In this document: one piece after another, positions 15,559 through 22,801 of the stretch | How positions within the stretch are numbered: position 1 is the first letter of the stretch | Layout: each line of letters begins with the position of its first letter | NCBI GenBank assembly: GCA_937892545.1 | Contig: CALAFO010000063.1 | Location: forward strand, 1-27,928 | DNA: 27,928 bases | Direction: 5' to 3' | Source of the DNA: Scatosoma sp002474405 | GTDB lineage: Bacteria > Bacillota > Clostridia > Christensenellales > Borkfalkiaceae | Translations under genes and position numbers: made by a program | The notes under the pieces: generated by a model | What the model was told of the DNA's origin: nothing | Seen by the model: only the letters and a program-made list of their open reading frames with translations | Databases searched by the model: none

Positions 15559-15637
15559 ATGAACTTCCCGCCATGAACTATTGCCCTGAATTTTTGCTCT
15601 GAGTTTCTGTTCTGAGTTTTTGTTCTGAATTTCCGCA
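15559..15637 (+). repeat. Short tandem repeat, 13-base period
   Basis: Four well-aligned units of the form CTGAGTTTYTGTT occupy 15586-15637. Two more diverged units beginning ATGAACT precede them from 15559. The repeat lies between two transcription units and has no open frame of note. Confidence 0.65.
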
Positions 15638-15719
15638 GCGAAAACAAAGCGCGGAGACGCTAAAAGGCTGCCGCGAAAAACGGCAACCTTTCAACAAAAT
15701 AAAATAAAGGAGGTTAAAA

Positions 15720-15764
15720 ATGAATTATGAAAAGTCTGTAAGTAAATTGAATATCGTTTTTTAA
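15720..15764 (+). CDS. 14-codon ORF with perfect Shine-Dalgarno sequence
   Basis: ATG AAT TAT GAA opens a peptide MNYEKSVSKLNIVF ended by TAA. AAAGGAGG (15706-15713) lies six bases upstream, a stronger site than most full-size genes here have. A hairpin at 15664-15691 precedes it, and the stem-loop at 15771-15796 follows it at once. I found no convincing rightward promoter. It may be a small peptide gene, a leader, or the fossil start of a lost gene. Confidence 0.35.
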   Translation: MNYEKSVSKLNIVF

Positions 15765-15796
15765 AAACAGGCGGCAAGTATCTGCCTGCCGCCCGT
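15764..15796 (-). terminator. Terminator of the ABC ATPase gene
   Basis: On the minus strand GGCGGCA and TGCCGCC (about 15771-15796) enclose a 10-base loop and are followed by TGTTTTT. It lies about 40 bases beyond the ATPase stop codon. Confidence 0.7.
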
Positions 15797-15830
15797 AATA
15801 CTAACGATATGGTACGGCTTGAATCAACGC

Positions 15831-17258
15831 TTATTCGGCGTCTTTATTCTCGTCGTTGTTTTCCTCGGTTTTTGCCTCGGACTCGGCTTTCATCGCTTCT
15901 TCGGTAGCCTGCTTCTGCGCAGCCGCTTCCGTACGCTTCGCCATCTTCTTATCCTTTCTCATCTGCGCCTTCATCTCTTTGGTTACGATACGGGCGCTGT
16001 CGATCTGGGCGCGCATTTCCTGCGGCGTAGGAGGCACGAACGCCGAACCTTCCGCATTTTCGGAAATAACTTCGTAGCCCTCGTCGCGTTCCAGAATCGT
16101 GGCTTCGGTGTAGCCGTCGAACAGGTGAATGTGGTGCGCGTCGAACGCAAGGTCGATAATGTCTTTCAGATTGATTACCGCACGGGAAGAGATCTTCGCG
16201 ATCATCTGCGTGGAGTTATCGATAACCGAGCTTTCCTTGGATTCGTGATCGAGTTCGCAATAGATCTGCGTTTCGGCGCCGAGCTTTTCGATAACTTCGA
16301 TACGAGCCTTTACCACGGTATCGGGCGAAGTGTTGATGAACGCCTGATCCTGATGGATATCTTCGGGACGAACGCCCAGCGTGATTTCCTTATCGGTATC
16401 GAGGTATTCGTCGATATTCTTGATTCTTGCAACAACGCTGCCGGGAAGCAGAATCTTGTTGTTGCCGATGAAGCTTACGTATACTTTACGCGCTTTGCCC
16501 GTGCCTTCCGATACCAGCTTCGCGCCCTTGAAGAAGTTCATCTGAGGGGTGCCGATGAAGCCCGCAACGAAAAGGTTGATGGGATAATCGTACAGGTTCT
16601 GCGGCGTATCTACCTGCTGCATGAAGCCGTCCTTCATAACAACGATACGCGTACCCATCGTCATAGCTTCGATCTGATCGTGCGTAACGTAAATGAACGT
16701 GGTGGCAAGACGTGCGTGCAGTTTGGAAATTTCCGTTCTCATGGAAGCACGCAGCTTAGCGTCGAGGTTGGACAAAGGTTCGTCGAGCAGGAACACTTTG
16801 GGTTCGCGCACGATGGTACGTCCGAGAGCAACACGCTGACGCTGACCGCCGGAAAGAGCCTTGGGTTTACGGGAAAGATAATCGGTGATGCCGAGGATTT
16901 CCGCCGCGGCTTTTACTTTCTGATCGATGATTTCCTTAGGTACCTTTCTCAGCTTCAAGCCGAACGCCATATTGTCGTATACGGACATGTGAGGATAAAG
17001 CGCGTAGTTCTGGAAAACCATGGCGATATCTCTGTCCTTGGGAACGACGTCGTTTACAAGCTTGCCGTCGATGTACAGTTCGCCCGAAGAAATTTCTTCG
17101 AGACCTGCAATCATACGAAGCGTGGTGGATTTACCGCAGCCGGAAGGACCGACGAGTACGATAAATTCTTTATCGCGGATATCGAGGCAGAAATTGAATA
17201 CTGCCTGAACGCCGGACGGATAGACTTTGTTGATTCCTTTTAATAAGAGCCCTGACAT
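15831..17258 (-). CDS. MsmK/UgpC/MalK-type ABC transporter ATPase with extended C-terminus
   Basis: This 475-residue ATPase of the carbohydrate importer (CUT1) type has Walker A GPSGCGKST near 38-46, signature LSGGQRQR, Walker B VFLLDEP and the switch VTHD. It then carries the OB-fold regulatory domain typical of MalK. Family members are usually about 360-380 residues; here about 100 extra residues follow, ending in a Lys/Glu/Ala-rich tail likely to be helical. The ATG at 17258 is eight bases after GGAGG; the TTG before it is less likely. No permease or binding protein is adjacent, so it may be a shared ATPase serving several sugar importers encoded elsewhere, as known for MsmK. Confidence 0.92.
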   Translation of the reverse strand: MSGLLLKGINKVYPSGVQAVFNFCLDIRDKEFIVLVGPSGCGKSTTLRMIAGLEEISSGELYIDGKLVNDVVPKDRDIAMVFQNYALYPHMSVYDNMAFGLKLRKVPKEIIDQKVKAAAEILGITDYLSRKPKALSGGQRQRVALGRTIVREPKVFLLDEPLSNLDAKLRASMRTEISKLHARLATTFIYVTHDQIEAMTMGTRIVVMKDGFMQQVDTPQNLYDYPINLFVAGFIGTPQMNFFKGAKLVSEGTGKARKVYVSFIGNNKILLPGSVVARIKNIDEYLDTDKEITLGVRPEDIHQDQAFINTSPDTVVKARIEVIEKLGAETQIYCELDHESKESSVIDNSTQMIAKISSRAVINLKDIIDLAFDAHHIHLFDGYTEATILERDEGYEVISENAEGSAFVPPTPQEMRAQIDSARIVTKEMKAQMRKDKKMAKRTEAAAQKQATEEAMKAESEAKTEENNDENKDAE

Positions 17259-17300
17259 CAAATTTTCCTCCGAAAATAAATTCTTGGATTTTATATTTCT

Positions 17301-17329
17301 ATTTTACCACCTTTTTTCAAAAAACACAA
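17301..17329 (-). promoter_or_regulatory. Sigma-A promoter of the ABC ATPase
   Basis: On the minus strand TTGTGT (17324-17329), a 17-base spacer and TAAAAT (17301-17306) lie about 45 bases before the start codon. Confidence 0.65.
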
Positions 17330-17477
17330 TAGAAAAAAACTACAAAATTCTACACCTTGTTTATGCAGATTGCACAAGATTGACAAGATTTCGGCAATTC
17401 CGCCTTTTCCGCCGGCGTTTGTATGTACCTTTTCCGCCCGCTTTTTGCCGGTTTATCGGCGGGGGTATGCGCTTGCG

Positions 17478-17876
17478 CTACGGGTTGCGCGGGCGCGGCG
17501 TTACCGTAATCCGGCAGGAAAACGTTTCTTCGCGCGTGAACACTTCGGCATACGTTTCGCCCGCGGAAACCGCCGTGATTTTTCCGTTTTGCACCGTGGC
17601 TACCGCCTCGTTTCCCGTGCGCCAAAGCAGCGGAATTTTTTTGCCGTCCGCGGGCGTTTTGATTAAATGCAGCCATGCTTCCGCCCCCTCTTCCAGCGTG
17701 ATTTCCGTTTGCGAGAGGCGGAAAGAAACTTCGTCCTCCGTGGCTTCGGAGACGAGCGCGCACGAAGAAAACAGTGCCGCGACGGCAAGAAACAATACGG
17801 AAAAAAACGCGGCGAGCGGCACGCGCGGAAATTTTAAATTTTTGAAGTTGTGCTTGTTTTTCGTTTCCGCTTTCAT
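17478..17876 (-). CDS. Small lipoprotein with Ig-like (Big_2) domain
   Basis: The 132-residue product has a long basic head, a hydrophobic segment and a lipobox-like FSSC (Cys39), so it should be membrane-anchored on the outside. Residues about 52-125 read as one bacterial Ig-like group 2 domain: an ITLEEGAEAWL strand, then W...NEAVATVQNGKITAVSAG. AAAGGAA precedes the ATG. It lies 63 bases downstream of spoVAE on the same strand with no terminator between, so it is probably the last gene of the spoVA operon. A role in spores is only inferred from this position. The domain itself indicates adhesion or a structural part. Confidence 0.75.
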   Translation of the reverse strand: MKAETKNKHNFKNLKFPRVPLAAFFSVLFLAVAALFSSCALVSEATEDEVSFRLSQTEITLEEGAEAWLHLIKTPADGKKIPLLWRTGNEAVATVQNGKITAVSAGETYAEVFTREETFSCRITVTPRPRNP

Positions 17877-17939
17877 TGAAATTTCCTTTGCGATACAAAT
17901 TCTTTCGCGGCGATTGCGCCGTCCGGCGACCGCCTGCCC

Positions 17940-18323
17940 TCAATTCTTTTTGCTTTTCGAACGGAAAATAAGCGCCATGAAAAACGAGAAAATCACCGCC
18001 GCGGAAACGCCCGCCGCCGCGGCGGAAAGCGCGCCCGTAAACGCGCCGAACAAGCCTTTTTCCGCCCCTTTCATCGCACCGTTGGCAAGAAGATACCCGA
18101 AGCCGCAGATGGGCACGGTAGCGCCCGCGCCCGCGAAATTCACAAGGTACTGATACAGCCCCAGCCCCTGCAGCACTACCCCCGCCAGCATAAAATACAC
18201 AAGAATTTTACCTGCCGTGAGATCGGTGATATTGATAACCACCTGCGCGACGGCGCAGATGAATCCGCCTACGGCAAACGCCTTTAAAAACATCCATAAA
18301 ATCTGCAGATATTCTTCGTACAT
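17940..18323 (-). CDS. Stage V sporulation protein AE
   Basis: SpoVAE is a small membrane subunit of the SpoVA channel that moves dipicolinic acid into the forespore and out at germination. The 127-residue protein has four hydrophobic segments (near 10-30, 42-62, 70-90, 98-120) and the family segment GAGATVPICGFGYLLANGAMKGA. It ends in a basic tail. AAGGAA precedes the ATG. It is separated from spoVAD by an unusual 180-base gap filled by a repeat element, whereas these genes normally lie close together. Confidence 0.92.
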   Translation of the reverse strand: MYEEYLQILWMFLKAFAVGGFICAVAQVVINITDLTAGKILVYFMLAGVVLQGLGLYQYLVNFAGAGATVPICGFGYLLANGAMKGAEKGLFGAFTGALSAAAAGVSAAVIFSFFMALIFRSKSKKN

Positions 18324-18362
18324 TGTTTTTTATTCCTTATTTTATCCTTTCCCTGATGTAAT

Positions 18363-18410
18363 CCTCTCTCGGCGCTTCGCGCCACTCTCCCCGAAGGGGA
18401 AAGCAAGAAG
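18363..18410 (-). repeat. Two-hairpin palindromic repeat, copy D, inside the spoVA operon
   Basis: Reverse complement identical over 48 bases to 230-277. It lies between spoVAD and spoVAE and would form two stable hairpins in the operon transcript, where it could affect decay or downstream expression. Confidence 0.85.
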
Positions 18411-18505
18411 ATAATAGATTCGCGCCGCTCCGCTTTGAAGAGAAAAACGGAGCACGACGCCGTAATGCGACGCTTTTCAAGCACGCGTTAAACAAGCGCG
18501 CATTA
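18411..18505 (-). repeat. Dispersed element abutting the spoVAD stop codon
   Basis: It begins at the spoVAD TAA with the same TAATGCGCGCTTGT that follows prfB. It contains the 21-base block at 18444-18464 and runs into repeat copy D. It looks like a shortened relative of 8264-8535. The first bases also show an internal duplication around GCTTGTTTAA. Confidence 0.6.
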
Positions 18506-19516
18506 AACAAGCTCTAAGCTGACGGCATGACTGATGCACGGAATCGATTCCCCCTGCCCGCTGGATACCGTGGAAAGCAGCGCGCCCGTGGCGGCGAACA
18601 GAATTCTTTTTATTTCCCGCTGCCGCATTTTGTGCAGCAGATACGAATTGAGCACCACGGCGCTGCAACCCGCGCCGCTGCCGCCCTGAAATTCGTCTTC
18701 GATGACTTTGTACACGATTTCGCCGCAATCCACGTGATTATCGTGCAAATCGACGCCCTTTTCCCATGTGAGGTCTTTTAAAATACGGCTGCCGAGCGCA
18801 CCCAGATCGCCCGTTACCACCAGATCGTAATACGAAGCGTTGCGCCCCGTATCGCGGAAATGCGCCAGTATGGTATCGCACGCCGCGGGCGCCATCGCCG
18901 CGCCCATATTGTTTACGTCGGTAATGCCGAAATCCACCACCTTGCCGAACGTTGCCGCCGTTACGGCGATGCGGCTTTGCGTTTTTTGCGCCGCGCGAAT
19001 CAGCGTTGCGCCCGCGCCCGTAACCGTCCATTGCGATTGCGGCGGACGGGTGGTGCCGAGTTCCAGCGGGTAGCGGTACTGCCGTTCCGCGGAAGAAAAG
19101 TGGCTGCCCGTGGCGGCGATTACGTTATCCGCATGCCCCGCGTCTACGGTAAGCGCGGCGAGCGCCAGCGATTCCGCCATGGTAGAACACGCGCCGTACA
19201 CGCCGAGAAACGGCACGGAATAATCGCGCGCGGCAAACGAGGCGGAAATAATCTGATTGAGAAGATCGCCCGAAATGAAAAGGTCCAGCCCGTTTTCGTC
19301 GATGCCGCCGTTTTCCAGCGCCTTATCCACGGCATAACGGAGCATTTTACATTCCGCCTTTTCGTACGTGGTTTCGCCGAACATATCGTTATCCAGCGCG
19401 AGATCAACGTATTTGCCTACCACGCCCGCACATTCTTTCGGCCCCGCCACCGAACCGCTTGCCGCCACCCGCGGCAGATTGGGGAAATATATCGTCTGAG
19501 ATTTTTGTTCACGCAT
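18503..19516 (-). CDS. Stage V sporulation protein AD
   Basis: SpoVAD is the thiolase-fold, dipicolinic-acid-binding subunit on the SpoVA channel. The 337-residue length is normal. It opens with the family's IYFPNLPRVAASGSVAGPKE and has GVYGACSTMAESLALAA (about 130-146), where thiolase relatives carry their active Cys. It closes with GESIPCISHAVSLE. AGAGGAT precedes the ATG. It follows spoVAC by 33 bases. Its stop codon lies exactly at the border of a dispersed repeat, which may have changed the last few residues (ELV). Confidence 0.96.
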   Translation of the reverse strand: MREQKSQTIYFPNLPRVAASGSVAGPKECAGVVGKYVDLALDNDMFGETTYEKAECKMLRYAVDKALENGGIDENGLDLFISGDLLNQIISASFAARDYSVPFLGVYGACSTMAESLALAALTVDAGHADNVIAATGSHFSSAERQYRYPLELGTTRPPQSQWTVTGAGATLIRAAQKTQSRIAVTAATFGKVVDFGITDVNNMGAAMAPAACDTILAHFRDTGRNASYYDLVVTGDLGALGSRILKDLTWEKGVDLHDNHVDCGEIVYKVIEDEFQGGSGAGCSAVVLNSYLLHKMRQREIKRILFAATGALLSTVSSGQGESIPCISHAVSLELV

Positions 19517-19549
19517 TTTTACTATCCTCTGATGCTTTGTGCGGAAAAA

Positions 19550-20005
19550 TTACGGCAACAATAAATAAATGATGCCCACCGCCGTGCCCGCAAGAACGCC
19601 GTAGACAATAATCGGTCCCGCGACGATAAACATTTTTGCCGCGGTGCCGTATATCCAGCCTTCCGTTTTGAATTCGATGGCGGGCGAGCACACGCTGTTG
19701 GCAAAGCCCGTGATGGGCACGATGGAACCCGCGCCCGCGTTTCTGCCGATGCGATCGTACACGCCCAGCCCCGTTAAAAGCGTGCCGATGAAAATCAGCA
19801 GCACGCTGACGGAACCCGCCAGTTCGTCGCCCGAAAGATGAAAGACAATTTCCAGCATGTAGCGGAAAAACTGCCCGATACAGCAGATGAGTCCGCCGAC
19901 GAGAAACGCGCGCAGACAGTTTTTGAAATGGTTGGTTTTCGGGGCGAAAGAATTGACGTAAGCGATATAATTTTTATTGTAGTTTTCTCTGTTTTTGCCG
20001 TCCAT
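19550..20005 (-). CDS. Stage V sporulation protein AC
   Basis: SpoVAC is a membrane subunit of the SpoVA channel. The 151-residue protein starts with the family-like YIAYVNSFAPK segment. Membrane helices follow near 30-52, 63-82 and 122-150, with IGRNAGAGSIVPITGFANSV between them. The fold is related to SpoVAE, and the shared GAG-S/T-VPI motif is visible in both. A G-run (AAGGGGG) precedes the ATG. As in other Clostridia it is followed by spoVAD and spoVAE. Confidence 0.95.
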   Translation of the reverse strand: MDGKNRENYNKNYIAYVNSFAPKTNHFKNCLRAFLVGGLICCIGQFFRYMLEIVFHLSGDELAGSVSVLLIFIGTLLTGLGVYDRIGRNAGAGSIVPITGFANSVCSPAIEFKTEGWIYGTAAKMFIVAGPIIVYGVLAGTAVGIIYLLLP

Positions 20006-20255
20006 CGCGCCCCCTTATCTGCCCTCCGCCTGCGGACGGACGGGAAAGGCGTTTTCGCGATCGTCCGGAGCGCGCACGCCGCTTTGCGTACGGATTTTTC
20101 CGTTTTTGCAATGCACGCGTCCGCCGCCCGCCCGCATAAAATACAACGCGTTTAAAAAGGAAGAATAAGTTAAAATTTCCATATCCGTAATTTGCGGAAT
20201 CCGGCGATTTTTATACATCGCCGACATTTCCGCGCGGCAAGGCTTTTTCAAACGC
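20006..20255 (-). other. Upstream region of spoVAC, possible small ORF and sporulation promoter
   Basis: An open frame runs from a TTG at 20251 to a TAA at 20015, directly before the spoVAC ribosome binding site. Its product (78 residues, Arg/Gly-rich at the end) matches nothing I know, and no start has a good site, so I do not call it a gene. GTATA (20212-20216) and CAAATTA (20188-20194), 17 bases apart on the minus strand, loosely resemble forespore sigma-G elements, which would suit a spoVA operon. Both readings are weak. Confidence 0.3.
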
Positions 20256-20285
20256 TTGACGATGCGCCGCGCGTTGTGCTATAAT
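20256..20285 (+). promoter_or_regulatory. Sigma-A promoter of the membrane protein at 20342
   Basis: TTGACG (20256-20261), an 18-base spacer and a perfect TATAAT (20280-20285) lie about 50 bases before the start codon. Confidence 0.75.
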
Positions 20286-20341
20286 TTTATTGTTTTTATA
20301 GACCCGCGTACGCGATGCGCGCGCGCAAAAAGGAGAACATC

Positions 20342-21664
20342 ATGAGCGGATATACGGTGAAACACAAGGGCGTGGCGTTTATTTTCAACGTACTCATCAC
20401 GGCGATCTGCCTTGCTTCGGTACTGGCGTATTTTGTACTGCCGCTGTGGAAGGTGAACGTTTCGTGCACGCTGACCTCGGAAATGTTTCAATCGATTACG
20501 GAAGAATCGGGCGAAAACGAAGAACTGATGAAAGAAATCGCCGACGAACTGGAAAAAAAGCCGATCGACGCGGCGTTCGGCATTACGCTGAAAACCCGGA
20601 CGTTTCTTTCTTCGTTTGCTTCCGACGGCGAAAAGCTGGTGGCTGAAATGGTGGATTACAACGTGGAAACGCTGACGGAACAGCTTTCGGGAACAGTGAA
20701 AGAAGTTTCGAAAGCCGCGGTACGCGCCACGGCGAAAAATTCGCTGAAAGAGATGCTGAAAGACGCGGACGACAGCGAAGAGTATCGCTGGAAAGACGAA
20801 GAAACGGTAAACGCGGAGCTGGATAAACTGACGGACGCGCTGATGAAAGACGACGCCACCGTTTCTTCCGTTTCCGACGCCGCGGCGGACGCGATTGCGA
20901 ACATTTACACATCGGAAACGGGAAAGGACATTCCGGAAGCGAATAAGCAGGCGGCAAAAGCCGAAATGGAAAACATCCTGAAAAACGTGGCGGACGAGGA
21001 CGGAAACATCGACGCCGACCGGCTGATTACCGATATTCTGACGCAAATGTTATCCGAAAGTTCGGGCAGCGGCAACAACGAAAACGGCGACGACAACGGC
21101 ACGGGCGACGGAAAAGAAACCGCCGCGGCGACCTTTACGGCGACGAAAACTTCCGACCGCTATATCGGCGGCGGCGTGGAAAGCGGCGAAACGGCGGGCT
21201 CCGACGGGAGTTCGGAAAGCGGCGGGAATTCGGGAGAAACGGCAGGCGGCGACGAAGCGGATTCGATGCAGGCGCTGAAAGATTCGCTGACGCAGACGAT
21301 CAACGAAAAAATCGGCGAGCAAATGGGTACCTTCCTTCTCGTGATGAAAATTACGGGCGGCGTGATTCTGTTTACGCTGTTCACGTGGGCGTATATCGTG
21401 CTGAAAATTTTATGCAAAGCGGCAACCGACAACCCCGTGGTGAAACTGAAGCTGCCCATCTGGCTGGGCTGGCTGCCCTTCCTGATTTTATACGCGGTGC
21501 CAACGGGGGTAATTAAACTGGCGGGCAGCGCAAGCGCGGAAACCGCCGCCATGCTTGCGGGCATGAACTTTTCGTTCTTTACCTGCGGAGTGGTTTCGGC
21601 GCTGGCGGCGCTGGCGCTGATTATCGTGTGGGTGCCCTATCATCACCTGAAACAAAGAGACTGA
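20342..21664 (+). CDS. Membrane-anchored protein with long acidic helical extracytoplasmic region, unknown function
   Basis: This 440-residue protein starts at the ATG after AAGGAG; the ATG nine codons earlier has none. One membrane helix (about 12-35) is followed by roughly 285 residues rich in Glu, Asp, Ala and Lys. That region is mostly helical or coiled-coil-like, and a Gly/Ser/Asn/Asp-rich low-complexity part lies at about 235-305. Three further helices lie near 325-355, 372-392 and 404-430, with a short basic end. No catalytic motif is visible, and I do not recognise the family. It is monocistronic with its own promoter and terminator, opposite the spoVA operon. Confidence 0.8.
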   Translation: MSGYTVKHKGVAFIFNVLITAICLASVLAYFVLPLWKVNVSCTLTSEMFQSITEESGENEELMKEIADELEKKPIDAAFGITLKTRTFLSSFASDGEKLVAEMVDYNVETLTEQLSGTVKEVSKAAVRATAKNSLKEMLKDADDSEEYRWKDEETVNAELDKLTDALMKDDATVSSVSDAAADAIANIYTSETGKDIPEANKQAAKAEMENILKNVADEDGNIDADRLITDILTQMLSESSGSGNNENGDDNGTGDGKETAAATFTATKTSDRYIGGGVESGETAGSDGSSESGGNSGETAGGDEADSMQALKDSLTQTINEKIGEQMGTFLLVMKITGGVILFTLFTWAYIVLKILCKAATDNPVVKLKLPIWLGWLPFLILYAVPTGVIKLAGSASAETAAMLAGMNFSFFTCGVVSALAALALIIVWVPYHHLKQRD

Positions 21665-21678
21665 TTGTCCGCAAAAAA

Positions 21679-21727
21679 GAAAAGGCTGTAAATCTATCCG
21701 AAAAAGATAGAAATACAGTCTTTTTTA
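21679..21727. terminator. Bidirectional terminator between convergent genes
   Basis: AAAAGGCTGTA (21680-21690) pairs with TACAGTCTTTT (21714-21724), with an inner TCTATC/GATAGA stem. T-runs follow on both strands. It serves the gene ending at 21664 and, on the other strand, gpsA. Confidence 0.82.
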
Positions 21728-21750
21728 TTATAGCATGTACCTTGTTCGCC

Positions 21751-21774
21751 GGCTTTCCCCGCGGGGAGCGCAAG
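21751..21774. repeat. Partial copy of the palindromic repeat
   Basis: GGCTTTCCCC-GC-GGGGAGCGC resembles the first hairpin of copies B and D, followed by CAAG. The second hairpin is missing. It lies ten bases beyond the gpsA stop codon, again at the 3' end of a gene. Confidence 0.45.
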
Positions 21775-21783
21775 AAAAACGGC

Positions 21784-22776
21784 TTAATCGCAGAATTCGC
21801 TTTTTACTTCGCGGGAGAACAGCCGTTCCAGAATCTGCAAGCCCTTTTCTTTGCCCGATTCGTCCTCGCGTTTTTCGTAGCAGATTTCGTATACGGCGTT
21901 GGTAATGGGCAAATCTACCTTGTATTTTTCGCCCAGCACTTTCAGCGCCTTTGCCGTGGGAACGCCCTCGGCGAGCTTTTCGAAAATTCTGCCCGTAATC
22001 AGCGCTTCGCCGTACGCCCTGTTGTGCGAATACGGAGAAAACAGCGTGGCTTCGTAATCGCCGAGGTGCGCCAGCCCGTAAGCGGAAAGTTCGTTGCCGC
22101 CCATCGCCTTGATCAGCCTTGCCACCTCCCGCGCGCCGCGCGCCATCAGGGCGCCTTTCAGCGCGTTGAATCCGCAGCCGTCCAGCATGCCCGCCACGAT
22201 GCCCATCACGTTTTTCGCCGCCGCCCCGATTTCCGTGCCGATAATGTCCTCGCCGTAGTAAAAGCGGATGAGCGGGGAGGTAAATTCGTCGCAGAGACGG
22301 CGTTTGAGTTCTTCGGAATAAGAATCGATCACCATGCAGTTGGGAATCCCCTGCGTGAACGCCTGAATATGCCCCGGACCTACCCAAACGGCGATATTTT
22401 CCTTTTTCACGCCCGATTCGATCAACACTTCCGAAAGGCGATCGCCCGTGGAAACCTCTACCCCTTTCATGCACAGAATAAACGTTTTTTCCGTTGCCGC
22501 GGGGTTTGTTTCTTTGATTTTCCGCATAAAGCCGCGAAGCGCCTGCGAGGGAATGGAAATCACCACCGTATCGGCAAAATCGAGCGCGGCGGATAAATCG
22601 CACGTCAGAAAGATGCGCTTATCCAGACTGACGTATTCGTTTTTGCCCGTTTCCGCAAGCACCGTATACGCCTCGCCGCCTTCGGGACCGTACAGGCACA
22701 CGTCGTTGCCGTGCGTTTCGAGATACCAGCCGATGAACGAACCCCACCTGCCGCAGCCGAGCACAGATATTTTCAT
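21784..22776 (-). CDS. NAD(P)-dependent glycerol-3-phosphate dehydrogenase
   Basis: GpsA reduces dihydroxyacetone phosphate to sn-glycerol 3-phosphate for phospholipid synthesis. The start at 22776 (reading MKISVLGCGRWG) follows AAGGAG; the longer frame has no site. The protein has 330 residues. The Rossmann motif GCGRWG is at 7-12, and the catalytic Lys188 sits in EIGAAAKNVMGI. The usual SGPSFA(x)E segment is replaced by VGPGHIQAFTQG (about 132-143), a variant I associate with a subset of Firmicutes enzymes but have not checked. It is the last gene of the leftward block, 25 bases after recR. Confidence 0.93.
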   Translation of the reverse strand: MKISVLGCGRWGSFIGWYLETHGNDVCLYGPEGGEAYTVLAETGKNEYVSLDKRIFLTCDLSAALDFADTVVISIPSQALRGFMRKIKETNPAATEKTFILCMKGVEVSTGDRLSEVLIESGVKKENIAVWVGPGHIQAFTQGIPNCMVIDSYSEELKRRLCDEFTSPLIRFYYGEDIIGTEIGAAAKNVMGIVAGMLDGCGFNALKGALMARGAREVARLIKAMGGNELSAYGLAHLGDYEATLFSPYSHNRAYGEALITGRIFEKLAEGVPTAKALKVLGEKYKVDLPITNAVYEICYEKREDESGKEKGLQILERLFSREVKSEFCD

Positions 22777-22801
22777 AGTTTCTCCTTGATTTTCCTGTTT
22801 T

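Noticed and set aside
15819..17243. 474-codon open frame antisense to the ABC ATPase
   Set aside because: It mirrors the ATPase along nearly its full length and is rich in Arg, Phe and His, as expected from codon bias. No ribosome binding site or known motif; the ATPase on the other strand is unmistakable.
20015..20251. 78-codon leftward frame before spoVAC
   Set aside because: It starts at TTG, has no site and no recognisable product. Its end just before the spoVAC site is suggestive but not enough.
21628..22596. 322-codon rightward frame over gpsA
   Set aside because: Shadow of gpsA; it starts inside the preceding gene and crosses a terminator.
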